Source: JAGCJX01 sp045638645 | Lineage (GTDB): Bacteria; Bacteroidota; Bacteroidia; Bacteroidales; UBA932 | Length of the DNA stretch: 64,000 bases | NCBI GenBank assembly: GCA_045638645.1 | Contig: JAZUBU010000020.1 | Span: forward strand, 1 to 64,000 | Direction of reading: 5' to 3' | Part shown: one piece after another, positions 42,303 through 51,486 of the stretch | How the letters are laid out: every line of letters begins with the position of its first letter | How positions within the stretch are numbered: position 1 is the stretch's first letter | The notes under the pieces: model-generated | Databases searched by the model: none | The model's input: the letters and a program-made list of their open reading frames with translations, nothing else | Told to the model about the DNA's origin: nothing | Made by a program: the position numbers and the translations under genes

Positions 42303-44849
42303 TTATTTAACCTCGTATCGGGTGAGCTCGTTTTCTACATAAACGATGTTACCAGAGTCGTAGGTATATTGAACGAGATTGATGCTTTGGTCACGAACTT
42401 GAGACAAGAATTCAACAAGCATGTTGACGGTCTCGGTCAATTGGAGTTTTTCAAGAATGCCTGCTACGATTTCATTATCCAAATTGAGGTCGGTATTGAG
42501 CAGATCCAAAATCTGACCCCAAGGACCATTTTGCAAGTTAGCCATGAGTTGTTCGTTGGCTGCTTCGTAATTGGCTTTCATCACTTCTTCAGCGGCAGCT
42601 CTTGCTTTGGCTTGGGCTGCAATCTTCGCTGCGGTTTCACCGTAGTTGGTCTCACCGGTAAAACGTTTGATGATTTCTTCCAATGCCGCATTGATCTTAT
42701 CAAAATCCAGGATATTGAGACCCAAAGAGTTTGCCAATTGTTCTCCAGCAAGCAACAAGTTTTCTACAAGATCATTTTCCAGAATATCAGAAAGTTTGAA
42801 ATCCTTGAGAGAGTTGAGGATAGAGGCTACCAGCCAGTTATCACGGAGAGCTTCAGGGATGAAGTTTGTGATGGCAATGGCCAAATCATCCATGATGTTC
42901 ATTTCAGGATAGTTTTCTTCAATCATCTTGAGAACTGCCTTGAGTTCTGTGATTGACATGAATTCGGGAATCAGGTTTACGCGGGCATTACCTTCACCGT
43001 TTCCGGAGAATGTTTGGTACTTCTTCACAAAACCCGGAACACCGTTGAGGAGTTCATACGCTTTCTCAGCTTCCTCTTTGATGAGGTAGAGCTTTTGGAT
43101 TTGATTTTCTTCACTTGCTTGAATTTCTGCAATTCGTTTGCAAATGTTAACCACCTCTACAAGGATTTCCTTGGTGTTGGGTTCATCTTTCAACGCTTTT
43201 ACCCAAGCCAGGATGTCTTTCACTTCGAAGGCGATGCGTTCAGCTTGTACGCTGGCGGTGTAAGCTGCATAATAATAGACACCCGGAACGGCTGCTTCTA
43301 CATAATTCACATTGATACGGATATAAGCACGGCGAACTACATCTGAACCGTTCACTGCTTCTACTTTCACGATAGACACACCGTTACCGGTACGAAGATC
43401 GGCTGTACCATCTTCTGCCACAGCGATGTTACCGTAAACCAAAGAGTATTTGTATTCCAAACCGAATGAAGCGAAGAAAGGATCGATCGGAGCAACGTAA
43501 TCAGCAAAGTTCAAAGCGTCAATGGATCTTGCGTCAATCAGGTCATTACCCGCTTCGGCTTCTGCCAAAGTAGCATACAAAGGACTGGTTTGACCACTGA
43601 TTACAAGATCTTCCGCAGTACTTTGGGCATCCAGAACATAAGCATATTCTGAAGTGATGACCGCACCGCTTTGAAGCGTTACTGCCAAAGCAAACATGTT
43701 GTCTGAACCTCCACCACGGGTCAAGGCAACCTTAACTTTATCACCTTCTTTCACCACGTCACCAACGGTTGCAACAGCGTCATTTGCACGGGTTTCCACA
43801 TTGGCAGAAACGATAGAATAGGTTGCTGAAGCAATATTGAAGTTAGAGGGGTTGAAGTGATAATAAGCGAAAGTTTTGTTAGAACCGAGACGTTTTACCC
43901 CAGCACCATCAACGGCAGGAATTTCATCGTTGTCTTCTGACATGGGCACATAGGCAAAAGTCTTGAATTCAACAGCCGGAGTACCGTCAACCAAGATTTG
44001 CGGAACCATCACAATACCTCTCAATTCAGCAGCAAGGGCATTGATTTTGTCGTTGAGCAATTGGAGAGCAGCTTCCAATTCTGCAATCTTATCATTGAGG
44101 GCTTCGTAATCTTCTGCAAATCCGGCAATTTCTGAACGGATAGCGGCCAATTCGCCAGCCAGTTCGGCTTCCAACTCAGCAAAAGCAGCTTCCACTTCTT
44201 CCATGGTTGCAGCCGCTTCCGCCAAAGCCATCGCTTCGAGAATCTTGGTGTTCACTTCGGCCAAAATCGGATCAATCTTTGCCAATTCGGCTTTGATTTC
44301 ATCCAAAACAGCCTCAGTTTCAGCAATTTGATCTTGCAAAGCAGTGATTGCATCGTTGATCACGGTCAAGTCAACCGGTTCGCAGGTGCAAGGCTCTTGG
44401 GGTTCGCATTCACAACCTTTGATCGCTTCCAACTGTTCTTCCAAAGCAGCCAATGCATCATAGATCGCGGTCAGGTCTACCGGTTCGCAATCGCAAGGTT
44501 CTTGGGGCTCACACTCACATTCTTTGATCGCAGCAATTTTTTCTTCCAGATCCGCAATCGCTTCTGCTACGGCAGTTTTGTCTGCTTTGGTATCAATGAG
44601 GGTTTGAAGTTCAGCAACCGCATCCTTCAAGTCATTCAATTCATCCACAACGGCTTCCAATTCCGTTTTGGTCACATAGGTCTCAGCGATCGATGCAGCG
44701 AGATCCTTGATTTGTTGTTCTGTCTTCGCTGCCAGCTCATCAACCTTCCGGTTCACATCCTGAAGGTCAGAAGAGAAATCTGTACAACCGGACAAAGCCA
44801 TGACTCCACAGCAGAGGAGCACGCTCAATTTCGTAAAGAAAGATTTCAT
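42303..44849 (-). CDS. Coiled-coil lipoprotein with two cysteine clusters, function unknown
   Basis: The 848-residue lipoprotein (LSGC, Cys22) begins with a long heptad coiled coil (about 28-285). It is interrupted by two near-identical clusters CECEPQEPCxCEPVDL, with cysteines at 111/113/119/121 and 146/148/154/156. The clusters are exactly 35 residues, five heptads, apart. A beta-rich central domain (about 290-530: VPQILVDGTPAVEFKTFAYVP) is followed by a helical C-terminal part (about 540-820) and a final beta segment. The N-terminal pattern resembles PL29-type Bacteroidetes surface lipoproteins. The neighbouring OmpA gene is 54 bases upstream, so the two are probably cotranscribed. ATG 44849 gives a clean signal peptide. 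Confidence 0.75.
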   Translation of the reverse strand: MKSFFTKLSVLLCCGVMALSGCTDFSSDLQDVNRKVDELAAKTEQQIKDLAASIAETYVTKTELEAVVDELNDLKDAVAELQTLIDTKADKTAVAEAIADLEEKIAAIKECECEPQEPCDCEPVDLTAIYDALAALEEQLEAIKGCECEPQEPCTCEPVDLTVINDAITALQDQIAETEAVLDEIKAELAKIDPILAEVNTKILEAMALAEAAATMEEVEAAFAELEAELAGELAAIRSEIAGFAEDYEALNDKIAELEAALQLLNDKINALAAELRGIVMVPQILVDGTPAVEFKTFAYVPMSEDNDEIPAVDGAGVKRLGSNKTFAYYHFNPSNFNIASATYSIVSANVETRANDAVATVGDVVKEGDKVKVALTRGGGSDNMFALAVTLQSGAVITSEYAYVLDAQSTAEDLVISGQTSPLYATLAEAEAGNDLIDARSIDALNFADYVAPIDPFFASFGLEYKYSLVYGNIAVAEDGTADLRTGNGVSIVKVEAVNGSDVVRRAYIRINVNYVEAAVPGVYYYAAYTASVQAERIAFEVKDILAWVKALKDEPNTKEILVEVVNICKRIAEIQASEENQIQKLYLIKEEAEKAYELLNGVPGFVKKYQTFSGNGEGNARVNLIPEFMSITELKAVLKMIEENYPEMNIMDDLAIAITNFIPEALRDNWLVASILNSLKDFKLSDILENDLVENLLLAGEQLANSLGLNILDFDKINAALEEIIKRFTGETNYGETAAKIAAQAKARAAAEEVMKANYEAANEQLMANLQNGPWGQILDLLNTDLNLDNEIVAGILEKLQLTETVNMLVEFLSQVRDQSINLVQYTYDSGNIVYVENELTRYEVK
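44367..44528 (-). repeat. In-frame 105-bp repeat encoding the cysteine clusters
   Basis: The segment encoding residues 108-126 recurs 105 bases (35 codons) later at residues 143-161. DNA similarity is high: ACCGGTTCGCA starts at 44374 and 44479. It is inside the coiled-coil lipoprotein gene and keeps heptad register. Confidence 0.85.
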
Positions 44850-44903
44850 AGTAAACACAATATTTTAATTAAAAACTGATTCGGATATCATCAAACCGGT
44901 AGA

Positions 44904-46109
44904 TTATCTGAGGGTACAGATAATCACACGGTTCTTGTCATTTTGTTCAAACGGTTGTACGGTATCACCCTTATGGTCCACAGTAATCCGTTCTGCAGCA
45001 ATACCCAGGGCCACCAAGCGTTTCATCACGTTGTTCGCACGTTTTTCAGAAATACGCAGGTTCACAGCGGCATTACCGGTTGCCTTGTCAGCATAACCGA
45101 CCACAGCCACAGTAAAGTCCGGATTTGCCTTCATGAATTCAGCAAGTTTTACCAGTTTGGCGTCTTCAGACTTACGGATATTGGAAGAACCGATGGTAAA
45201 GAAGATGTTGTCAGAATTTGCAGCAGCCAAGGCAGCACGTTCGGCAGCAGCTTTCTCAGCAGCCAGGCGGGCAGCTTCTGCTTTTTCTGCAGCGGCTTTC
45301 TCGGCAGCCAGGCGGGCAGCTTCTGCTTTTTCTGCAGCGGCTTTCTCGGCAGCTTCCTTCTCGGCAGCCAGTCTTGCCGCTTCAGCCTCGGCAGCAGCTC
45401 TCTCTGCAGCTGCCAGATTCGCAGCATACACAGCAGAAGGACGGGTATTTCCGCCAAAACGGACCTTCAATCCCAACAAGGCACTGATATTGATATCGGG
45501 ATTGGCTGTGGGAAGAGAAGGTTTGGAGTTCAATTTGTCACTGTAACCGTTGGCATTCACTTCCATACCGAGTGATACGTTCTTGGTCAGCCAAAAATCC
45601 ACTCCCGCACCGGCACGCAGACCAAAGAAAGGTGCGGTCTCCCAATAGTTGGAAACCACCTGTCCATATTGGGCAGTATATTGGGCAGCTTCCTGGTTGT
45701 CAAAACCATAAGCACCCGCAATACCCGCAAAGATGTAAGGTGTCCAAATACGGTTGTGCTTGAATCCGCCAAAGAGATTGGCCAGATCCACAACATAATC
45801 GGCATGAAGTTGGAGAAAACGGAAACGGTAAATTTCGTCCAGAACGACGATGGTTCCCTTGCCTTGCCAACCATCCAATCCAAAACGGACGCCCATCGCA
45901 TGATGGAAGTTGTACGTGGCCGACAATTGGGCAGAAGGAGAAATCAGATCAGCAAAGTCCGCAGCTCCTACGGTGTAGGCTGCACCCCCTTGCAAACGGA
46001 GTCCCCAATGAGGACGGAATTCCAGAGTCTCATCGCTGCGACTCTGTTGGGCAACGGCAACGCCCTTAAGCAAAAGAAGCGTTACAACGGTTATAAAAAA
46101 TCTCTTCAT
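44904..46109 (-). CDS. OmpA-family protein with Ala/Glu helical linker
   Basis: The 401-residue outer-membrane protein has a signal peptide (about 1-20), a barrel-like domain (about 30-220) and a charged alpha-helical linker (about 232-297) of AEAARLAAEKAAAEK-type repeats. The C-terminal peptidoglycan-binding OmpA domain (about 300-401) keeps Asp341 in GYADKATGN and Arg357 in LRISEKRANN, the usual diaminopimelate contacts. The linker is of a kind that spans the periplasm. It is first of the pair with the coiled-coil lipoprotein, and its 400-base upstream region lacks a clear promoter. Confidence 0.88.
   Translation of the reverse strand: MKRFFITVVTLLLLKGVAVAQQSRSDETLEFRPHWGLRLQGGAAYTVGAADFADLISPSAQLSATYNFHHAMGVRFGLDGWQGKGTIVVLDEIYRFRFLQLHADYVVDLANLFGGFKHNRIWTPYIFAGIAGAYGFDNQEAAQYTAQYGQVVSNYWETAPFFGLRAGAGVDFWLTKNVSLGMEVNANGYSDKLNSKPSLPTANPDINISALLGLKVRFGGNTRPSAVYAANLAAAERAAAEAEAARLAAEKEAAEKAAAEKAEAARLAAEKAAAEKAEAARLAAEKAAAERAALAAANSDNIFFTIGSSNIRKSEDAKLVKLAEFMKANPDFTVAVVGYADKATGNAAVNLRISEKRANNVMKRLVALGIAAERITVDHKGDTVQPFEQNDKNRVIICTLR
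45240..45329 (-). repeat. Two tandem 45-bp repeats in the OmpA linker
   Basis: Codons for residues 261-275 and 276-290 are almost identical 45-bp units (KAEAARLAAEKAAAE). A third partial copy precedes them. Copy number may change by slippage without shifting the frame. Confidence 0.75.
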
Positions 46110-46500
46110 TATTGGTTAGTGTTGATAAATTACATTGTTGTACGAATGTAATGCGTGAGAAGATCCCACCATCAACACTCACAGGTAGGGGTACACAAGA
46201 AGCGAACCGACATAAGTTCTGCTTCTTGTGCAATCTACCTGCTGCGCACTCGTATGCCATGCATACAAACACAGCAACAGTACCGTTACAATACTGAACC
46301 GAATACGCATAAAAACGTGATATTTTCTCAATTTCGTGCATCCCTAACGACTGGATATACGCTAACTACATTACTTTCGGTGGCGAAATTAAGTATAATT
46401 CTCTCCACCAACAAAATTTTCTTCTATTCTTTACAAAATCATAAAAACACCCAGTGGTTGCAGTTTTGTATAATTATAGTTATGATATTGTGGTTTAATA
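46110..46500. other. Gene-poor 390-base region upstream of the OmpA gene
   Basis: No convincing gene is found; the short open frames are not protein-like. It contains an 8-bp inverted repeat ATTACATT/AATGTAAT (46129-46136 and 46145-46152) and a wider one, TACAAAA (46432-46438) with TTTTGTA (46464-46470). The AT content suggests it carries the promoter and a long leader of the OmpA gene, but no TAnnTTTG box is present on the minus strand. Confidence 0.45.
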
Positions 46501-46540
46501 AATAAAAAGAGAAATCAGCTTTCGCTGATCTCTCTTTTTG
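46501..46540 (-). terminator. Terminator overlapping the end of the CWC gene
   Basis: On the minus strand AGAGATCAGC and GCTGATTTCTCT pair around a GAAA loop and are followed by TTTTATTTATT. The left arm encodes the last residues of the CWC protein, and its stop codon lies in the right arm. Confidence 0.8.
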
Positions 46541-46703
46541 CTATTTTCACCAGACAGACGTGACAAAGACAACCGGAATAATGCTCCTTCAAGTACTTCA
46601 GATGGCCCGCTGAAAGAGGAACGGATACACAATGACAGGCCGCTATATTCTCATCATGCAAACATTCGAATTCACTGTGACAGATTGGACAACTCTTTTT
46701 CAT
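46515..46703 (-). CDS. Small cysteine-rich CWC-family protein
   Basis: The 62-residue protein starts MKKSCPICHSEFEC and holds nine cysteines in pairs: CPIC, C, C-H-C near 29-31 and CLCHVC near 51-56. This is the pattern of the cysteine-rich CWC family, which probably binds zinc. The ATG lies 32 bases inside the upstream AsmA-like gene, in another frame, so translation is probably coupled. Function is unknown. Confidence 0.82.
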   Translation of the reverse strand: MKKSCPICHSEFECLHDENIAACHCVSVPLSAGHLKYLKEHYSGCLCHVCLVKIAKREISES

Positions 46704-49700
46704 GGGATATGGGTTGATTGATTTCTTGCATTTCTTGCATCTGTTGTATCTGCTCACGGGTATGCCACTGGATGGAATCCCCGGGATCGTTCTCAAAGCG
46801 CAAGGGACGGTTCATTCTTAAGGAATCAGCACGTTTGCGCCAGTTCCGGTCCGAACGATTTTTGGCTCGTTCACTCCAACGCTTGCGCTCACTCACCTTC
46901 TTGAAATGGCGGGTGATTTCATCACCAAAATTCAGGCGCAAACTATCAATCCTTCTGATTTCAACCGGCGTAACTGCATCCTTGTATTTCGCCTTACCGA
47001 TACCGAAGCGCATGTCATCCAAGGTGCCCCGGATGTTCACACCTGCCTTGAAAGGCAAAGGAGACTTCAGAAGAGAAATGTGGTAATCAAAACTCATGTC
47101 CAGATTCTGGATACCACCGGCCGCTGCCTGGTAACGGTCCATTTCAACCACAAAGGGATAAATCGTCACCTGTCCATCCTCTACCGTCATGTTCACATAG
47201 ATCTCGTCAATCTGATTCTTCTTCTTATTCTTGAACATCAGGATTTTGGAAATTTCCGCAAAGGTCTTTCCATCCAACAGGACTAGATCGTTACCCCGGA
47301 TGTTCAAAGCTGCACGCATGGAGGGAATCTGCAAGTTCATCAGCGAATCCAACACACTCTCCGCCGAGACCTGTACATTGATTCTTCCTTGGAACGATTG
47401 CAACATCGGAACCAGCGAATCCAAGGCAGGCACCGTCTGGATGACATGCGATACATCGACGTCTTTCACCTGCAACTCAAATCCGGCATAGCCCCGTCTG
47501 CGTGTCGAAGCCTGATAGATCATCGTCGCCTTGATTTGGGCCTGCTCAAACGCACTCAAATTCAAATTTTCCAAATAGACATAGCCATCCTTGACCTCAA
47601 TATGGCCACCAATCTCGCGCAATTCCAGTTCATCCAGCAACAAGCGGTCAATACCGGCCTGAAAGTCAAATTCCAGATTTCTCGGGATGCGGATCAGACG
47701 CAGGGGTTGTTTCAAGGTATCGGATACCGCCTGTTCTGCCTCCAACTCCGACTGGGACAAATCCTCTTGCAACTGCTGCTCCTGCTGCTCCATGGCCTGC
47801 CAGTCAACCGTTGCCGTCGGGCTGGTCAGATCCGCATCGGAAACAGGCGACACAACCGTCGTCGTATCTTCCAATGGCTGAAGGGCACCCAGCAGCTGAC
47901 CCACATTCAATTCTTTGGAATTCACTTTCAATTGTCCCTTCAACTTTTTCCCCTGGAACAAAGCTTCGTAGGGACGGTCCAGGGTACCGGACAGAGACAC
48001 ATCCGATCTACCCACTCTAATATAGGTATCTTCCAGTTTCAACTGACGGTCCACAAAAGACAATTTTGTTTTGCACAAACGGATGGGCAACTCCAACCGG
48101 GGTGTCCGCACACTCATTCTTCGGAACTCAACATTGGCTTCCGGCATCCAAAGGGTATCGTTCAGTTGCTTGGCCGTCAAGTCCAATTCTCCATGACGCA
48201 ACATAGCACGATTTTCACCCATGCGCACAGAGAACGTATCCACCACCATTCCGAAGGTCAACTGTTGACGATCCGGCTGTGCTTCCTGCGGAGACAAAGC
48301 CGCTTCCAGATTTCCCCGACGACTGAAGACACGCAATTGTTCCGCCTGACGGAACATCAAACGTCTCCATTGGGCATCCGCTTGCACTTTGAATAGTTTT
48401 GAAGTATCCTTCGGCCGGTCCGACCGCACTTTGAGATGAAGGCTGTCGGCCGCTGCACGCACCCCGTCTGTCCGAAAAGAAAATTGAGAAATCTCTGCTT
48501 TTGCTCCCAAGGATTTTCCGCCAAAGAAACGCAAACCCGCCTGGCTGTTCAGTTCAAAACCAGCGGTAGTATCGCGAACGACAACACCATCCGTCACCAA
48601 TTTACCCAGGGCATAGACCCTTCCCCAATCCTGGTTCTTCAAGGTCGAAAGGCGCATACGCAAACGCAGGTCTGCATCCACATTGCCCGTCATCTCCATT
48701 CCTGATTTCCAAGGGAAGGTTCCGGCAATCGCCTCCAGATCCACTTTTGCCTGCGTTTGCACCGACAGCATCGGGTCTGTAAAGACTTCCGTCATCTTGG
48801 CTTTCAACAAGATGTCCGTATTCATTCCCCGCAGTTGAAAAATCTTCAAATCAACATACGAAGTATCGTTCCGCTTGGCATCCAGATAGGTATCGAATTC
48901 GGCCGCCAGATAGTCCACCGCATAAGGCAGACCAGCATAACTGGCAGAGGCCTGATCCACTTTCAATCCCAATTGAAGCACCGGATACTCCCCGGCTCCC
49001 AACCGTCCTTTCACATGACCGGCCACCGATATTTCGCCATCGGCTTTCAATCCCTCCTGCGACATCAAGTGCTTGGGAATCAATGCCAACATTTTCTCAA
49101 CAGAAGGAGCTTCAGCCCCCAGATCCAGGTCCACATCAAAGATCCCGTCGGGCAAGGGTTGCACCGTCCCGCTGAGCAGCAGACGGATATCGTTGACACC
49201 CAAAGAAGACTCCTTGAAAGACAAGGATTTGGTTTCACGATTCCACCCCATCTTGCTATGGAACGAGAGAGCGGCCCGGCGTGCCCAGGACTGACGTCCC
49301 TGACGGACCGAAAGTCCCCCACAATCAAAATCCACGGACAGACGCGCACCCCGGTCCATCAGTCCGACCCGCAACTGCAAATCCACATCCCGGGCCATGA
49401 CCGAAGTTCGTGAAACACGATCCCGGTACGAAATCCGGGCATTGTTGATACGCAGGCTACGCAGCAGAACTGCATCCACCCCTGGAATCGTAATATCCAC
49501 ACTGGACAAATCCAGTGCTGTTGCCACCGTATCCGCTGCGGCCAGACTATCCTTGGCTGGCATCAACAGTTCCCAGTTGGCAAAGCCGGATGTACCACGC
49601 CAAGCAAAAACCTGGGCACCGTCGAGCGAAACCTCGTGGATCATCAGGCGTTTCTTCAAAAGAAAGGCAAGGGGTTCGAACTCAATCTGACAAGCATCAA

Positions 49701-50019
49701 ACGTAAACAGTGAATCGCGCAAACGGCGACGGGACAGGGTATCTGCCTGTATCTGCTTGTGGGGGTCACGCACAACCACCTCCCCTTTTTCCAAGCGGAG
49801 TCCCAACCGGGGAAAGGTAGAAAAGAAAGTCACGTCCACTTTTTCCAGACGAATGTCGGCCGCCAACGCATCGTCCACGACGCGCTGTACAACAGGGGTA
49901 ACCCGGGCCGGTGTAAACACCACATACACCAGAATACCACATATCACCATAAGCACAGCCAGCAATCCCAGGACCACGGAACTGCCGACTTTCAAACCTT
50001 TCTTCAAGCCATTTCTCAT
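46672..50019 (-). CDS. AsmA-like envelope protein
   Basis: The 1115-residue protein has one N-terminal membrane helix (about 14-35) and a long, beta-rich periplasmic body. The AsmA_N signature starts FTPARVTPVVQRVVDDALAADI and continues RLGLRLEKGEVVVRD (about 70-84). A Gln-rich loop (EQQEQQLQED) lies near 760, and the C-terminal AsmA_2-like segment has LDMSFDYHISL and KAGVNIRGTLDDMRFGIGKAKYKD. AsmA-like proteins are thought to form grooves that move phospholipids between membranes. It lies downstream of the LysE gene by 15 bases and overlaps the CWC gene by 32. Confidence 0.87.
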   Translation of the reverse strand: MRNGLKKGLKVGSSVVLGLLAVLMVICGILVYVVFTPARVTPVVQRVVDDALAADIRLEKVDVTFFSTFPRLGLRLEKGEVVVRDPHKQIQADTLSRRRLRDSLFTFDACQIEFEPLAFLLKKRLMIHEVSLDGAQVFAWRGTSGFANWELLMPAKDSLAAADTVATALDLSSVDITIPGVDAVLLRSLRINNARISYRDRVSRTSVMARDVDLQLRVGLMDRGARLSVDFDCGGLSVRQGRQSWARRAALSFHSKMGWNRETKSLSFKESSLGVNDIRLLLSGTVQPLPDGIFDVDLDLGAEAPSVEKMLALIPKHLMSQEGLKADGEISVAGHVKGRLGAGEYPVLQLGLKVDQASASYAGLPYAVDYLAAEFDTYLDAKRNDTSYVDLKIFQLRGMNTDILLKAKMTEVFTDPMLSVQTQAKVDLEAIAGTFPWKSGMEMTGNVDADLRLRMRLSTLKNQDWGRVYALGKLVTDGVVVRDTTAGFELNSQAGLRFFGGKSLGAKAEISQFSFRTDGVRAAADSLHLKVRSDRPKDTSKLFKVQADAQWRRLMFRQAEQLRVFSRRGNLEAALSPQEAQPDRQQLTFGMVVDTFSVRMGENRAMLRHGELDLTAKQLNDTLWMPEANVEFRRMSVRTPRLELPIRLCKTKLSFVDRQLKLEDTYIRVGRSDVSLSGTLDRPYEALFQGKKLKGQLKVNSKELNVGQLLGALQPLEDTTTVVSPVSDADLTSPTATVDWQAMEQQEQQLQEDLSQSELEAEQAVSDTLKQPLRLIRIPRNLEFDFQAGIDRLLLDELELREIGGHIEVKDGYVYLENLNLSAFEQAQIKATMIYQASTRRRGYAGFELQVKDVDVSHVIQTVPALDSLVPMLQSFQGRINVQVSAESVLDSLMNLQIPSMRAALNIRGNDLVLLDGKTFAEISKILMFKNKKKNQIDEIYVNMTVEDGQVTIYPFVVEMDRYQAAAGGIQNLDMSFDYHISLLKSPLPFKAGVNIRGTLDDMRFGIGKAKYKDAVTPVEIRRIDSLRLNFGDEITRHFKKVSERKRWSERAKNRSDRNWRKRADSLRMNRPLRFENDPGDSIQWHTREQIQQMQEMQEINQPISHEKELSNLSQ

Positions 50020-50034
50020 ATCGATGCGTTTCTA

Positions 50035-50706
50035 TTAACTGATAAAAGACCATCCTCCATGAAAGAGAAGATACAAACCGAAACCGATGACGCCCAATCC
50101 AGCCAGACGGTTGATCCACAGGACGTGTTTGAGCTGGATAAAACGATGGAAGCGGGACAAGATAAAGCTCATCACAAACCAATACGTCGCCGCCCCGCAA
50201 AACAAGGCCAGGATTAGCAAAGCCGACGCCCAGCCGGGTCGTGCCACCGTCAGACCAAAGGAGGTAAACAGAGCCAGCATCACAAACAAGGCCCCGGCAT
50301 TCGACAACCCCGTCACGGTTGCCTTCAAAAAATAATTCCGGCGATCACGCGCTGTCACCCTCCCCGTCACATCCGCAGAAGCAGTAGCAGAGGCAGAAAC
50401 CGATGCAGATTCCGTTTTCGGGCGATTCCGGAACATCGTCCAGCCCAAATAAGCAATGATGAGCCCTCCAACAAGTTCGATCCAGGACGTATGGTTCTCT
50501 ATAAAAAAATGAATGCCTGTCACCGCAAAAGCCACCACGGCGGCATAGGTCGTATCCGTAAGCGCACCACCCAAACCACAGGCGAAACCGGAGCGATGCC
50601 CCTCGTTCAGGGATTTGTTGATGGCAAACAAAGCAACAGGACCGATGGGTGCCGATGCAATGACACCCATCACCAAGCCCTTCCACAAATAAGTAATCCA
50701 ATCCAT
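50035..50706 (-). CDS. LysE-family amino acid exporter
   Basis: The 223-residue inner-membrane protein has six likely helices. Family motifs are MGVIASAPIGPVALFAINKSLNEG (about 11-34, with the conserved Pro-Gly region), GGALTDTTYA and LIIAYLGWTMF. A Ser/Ala-rich cytoplasmic loop (about 105-125) is followed by GLSNAGALFVMLALF. Substrate is unknown. ATG 50706 replaces an upstream in-frame TTG. It lies 23 bases after exonuclease III. Confidence 0.87.
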   Translation of the reverse strand: MDWITYLWKGLVMGVIASAPIGPVALFAINKSLNEGHRSGFACGLGGALTDTTYAAVVAFAVTGIHFFIENHTSWIELVGGLIIAYLGWTMFRNRPKTESASVSASATASADVTGRVTARDRRNYFLKATVTGLSNAGALFVMLALFTSFGLTVARPGWASALLILALFCGAATYWFVMSFILSRFHRFIQLKHVLWINRLAGLGVIGFGLYLLFHGGWSFIS

Positions 50707-50729
50707 ATAAGACAACGGATTGTACCGGA

Positions 50730-51485
50730 TTATTGCATTTCCAACTCAACGGGACAATGGTCCGATCCAAAGACCTGCTGATGGATCTTTGCCCCGATCA
50801 AACGTTCTTTCAAGGAAGCGGACGTCAGGAAATAATCAATCCGCCAACCCACATTCTTTTCCCGGGACTTGAATTGGTAAGACCACCAGGAATACTCTCC
50901 TTCGGCATCCGGATAATAGTGACGGAACGTGTCAATGAATCCGTCTTCTTCCACCAGGCGGGAAAACTTTCCCCGCTCCTCGTCCGTAAATCCCGGATTT
51001 CTCCGGTTGGTCTTGGGATTCTTCAAATCAATTTCCCGGTGTGCCACGTTCAGATCTCCACAGACAACTACCGGCTTGCGTTCCTGCAGAGCCAGAAGAT
51101 AGGTCCGAAAATCATCTTCCCAACGCATCCGGTACTCCAGACGGGCCAGTTCCTCCTGCGCATTCGGCACATACACCGTCACAAAGAAGAAATCTTCCAT
51201 CTCGAGGGTGATCACACGTCCTTCATGGTCGTGCTCATCCACACCAATACCATACGTTACAGACAAGGGTTCGTGACGGGTGTACACCGCCGTACCGGAA
51301 TAGCCCTTGCGATCTGCGTAGTTCCAGTAGGAACGGTATCCCTCAAATTCCAGGTCCAGTTGACCTGCCTGCATCTTGGTCTCCTGCAAGGCAAAGAAAT
51401 CCGCATCCAATTCCTTAAAAATGTCGGCAAATCCCTTGCCCACACAGGCCCGAAGGCCATTGACATTCCACGAAATGAAGCGCAT
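50730..51485 (-). CDS. xthA: Exodeoxyribonuclease III (AP endonuclease)
   Basis: The 251-residue enzyme repairs abasic sites and degrades duplex DNA 3' to 5'. It begins MRFISWNVNGLRACVGKGF. LQETKM carries the metal-binding Glu, CGDLNVAHREIDL the catalytic Asp-Asn pair, WRIDYFL another conserved Asp, and GSDHCPVELE the Asp-His end. ATG 51485 starts exactly at the family N-terminus; the in-frame extension upstream overlaps the peptidase gene. It begins one base after the peptidase stop codon. Confidence 0.95.
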   Translation of the reverse strand: MRFISWNVNGLRACVGKGFADIFKELDADFFALQETKMQAGQLDLEFEGYRSYWNYADRKGYSGTAVYTRHEPLSVTYGIGVDEHDHEGRVITLEMEDFFFVTVYVPNAQEELARLEYRMRWEDDFRTYLLALQERKPVVVCGDLNVAHREIDLKNPKTNRRNPGFTDEERGKFSRLVEEDGFIDTFRHYYPDAEGEYSWWSYQFKSREKNVGWRIDYFLTSASLKERLIGAKIHQQVFGSDHCPVELEMQ

Positions 51486-51486
51486 A

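Noticed and set aside
45240..45365. Tandem repeats considered as a CRISPR array
   Set aside because: Units are contiguous, without spacers, in frame and encode an Ala/Glu helix.
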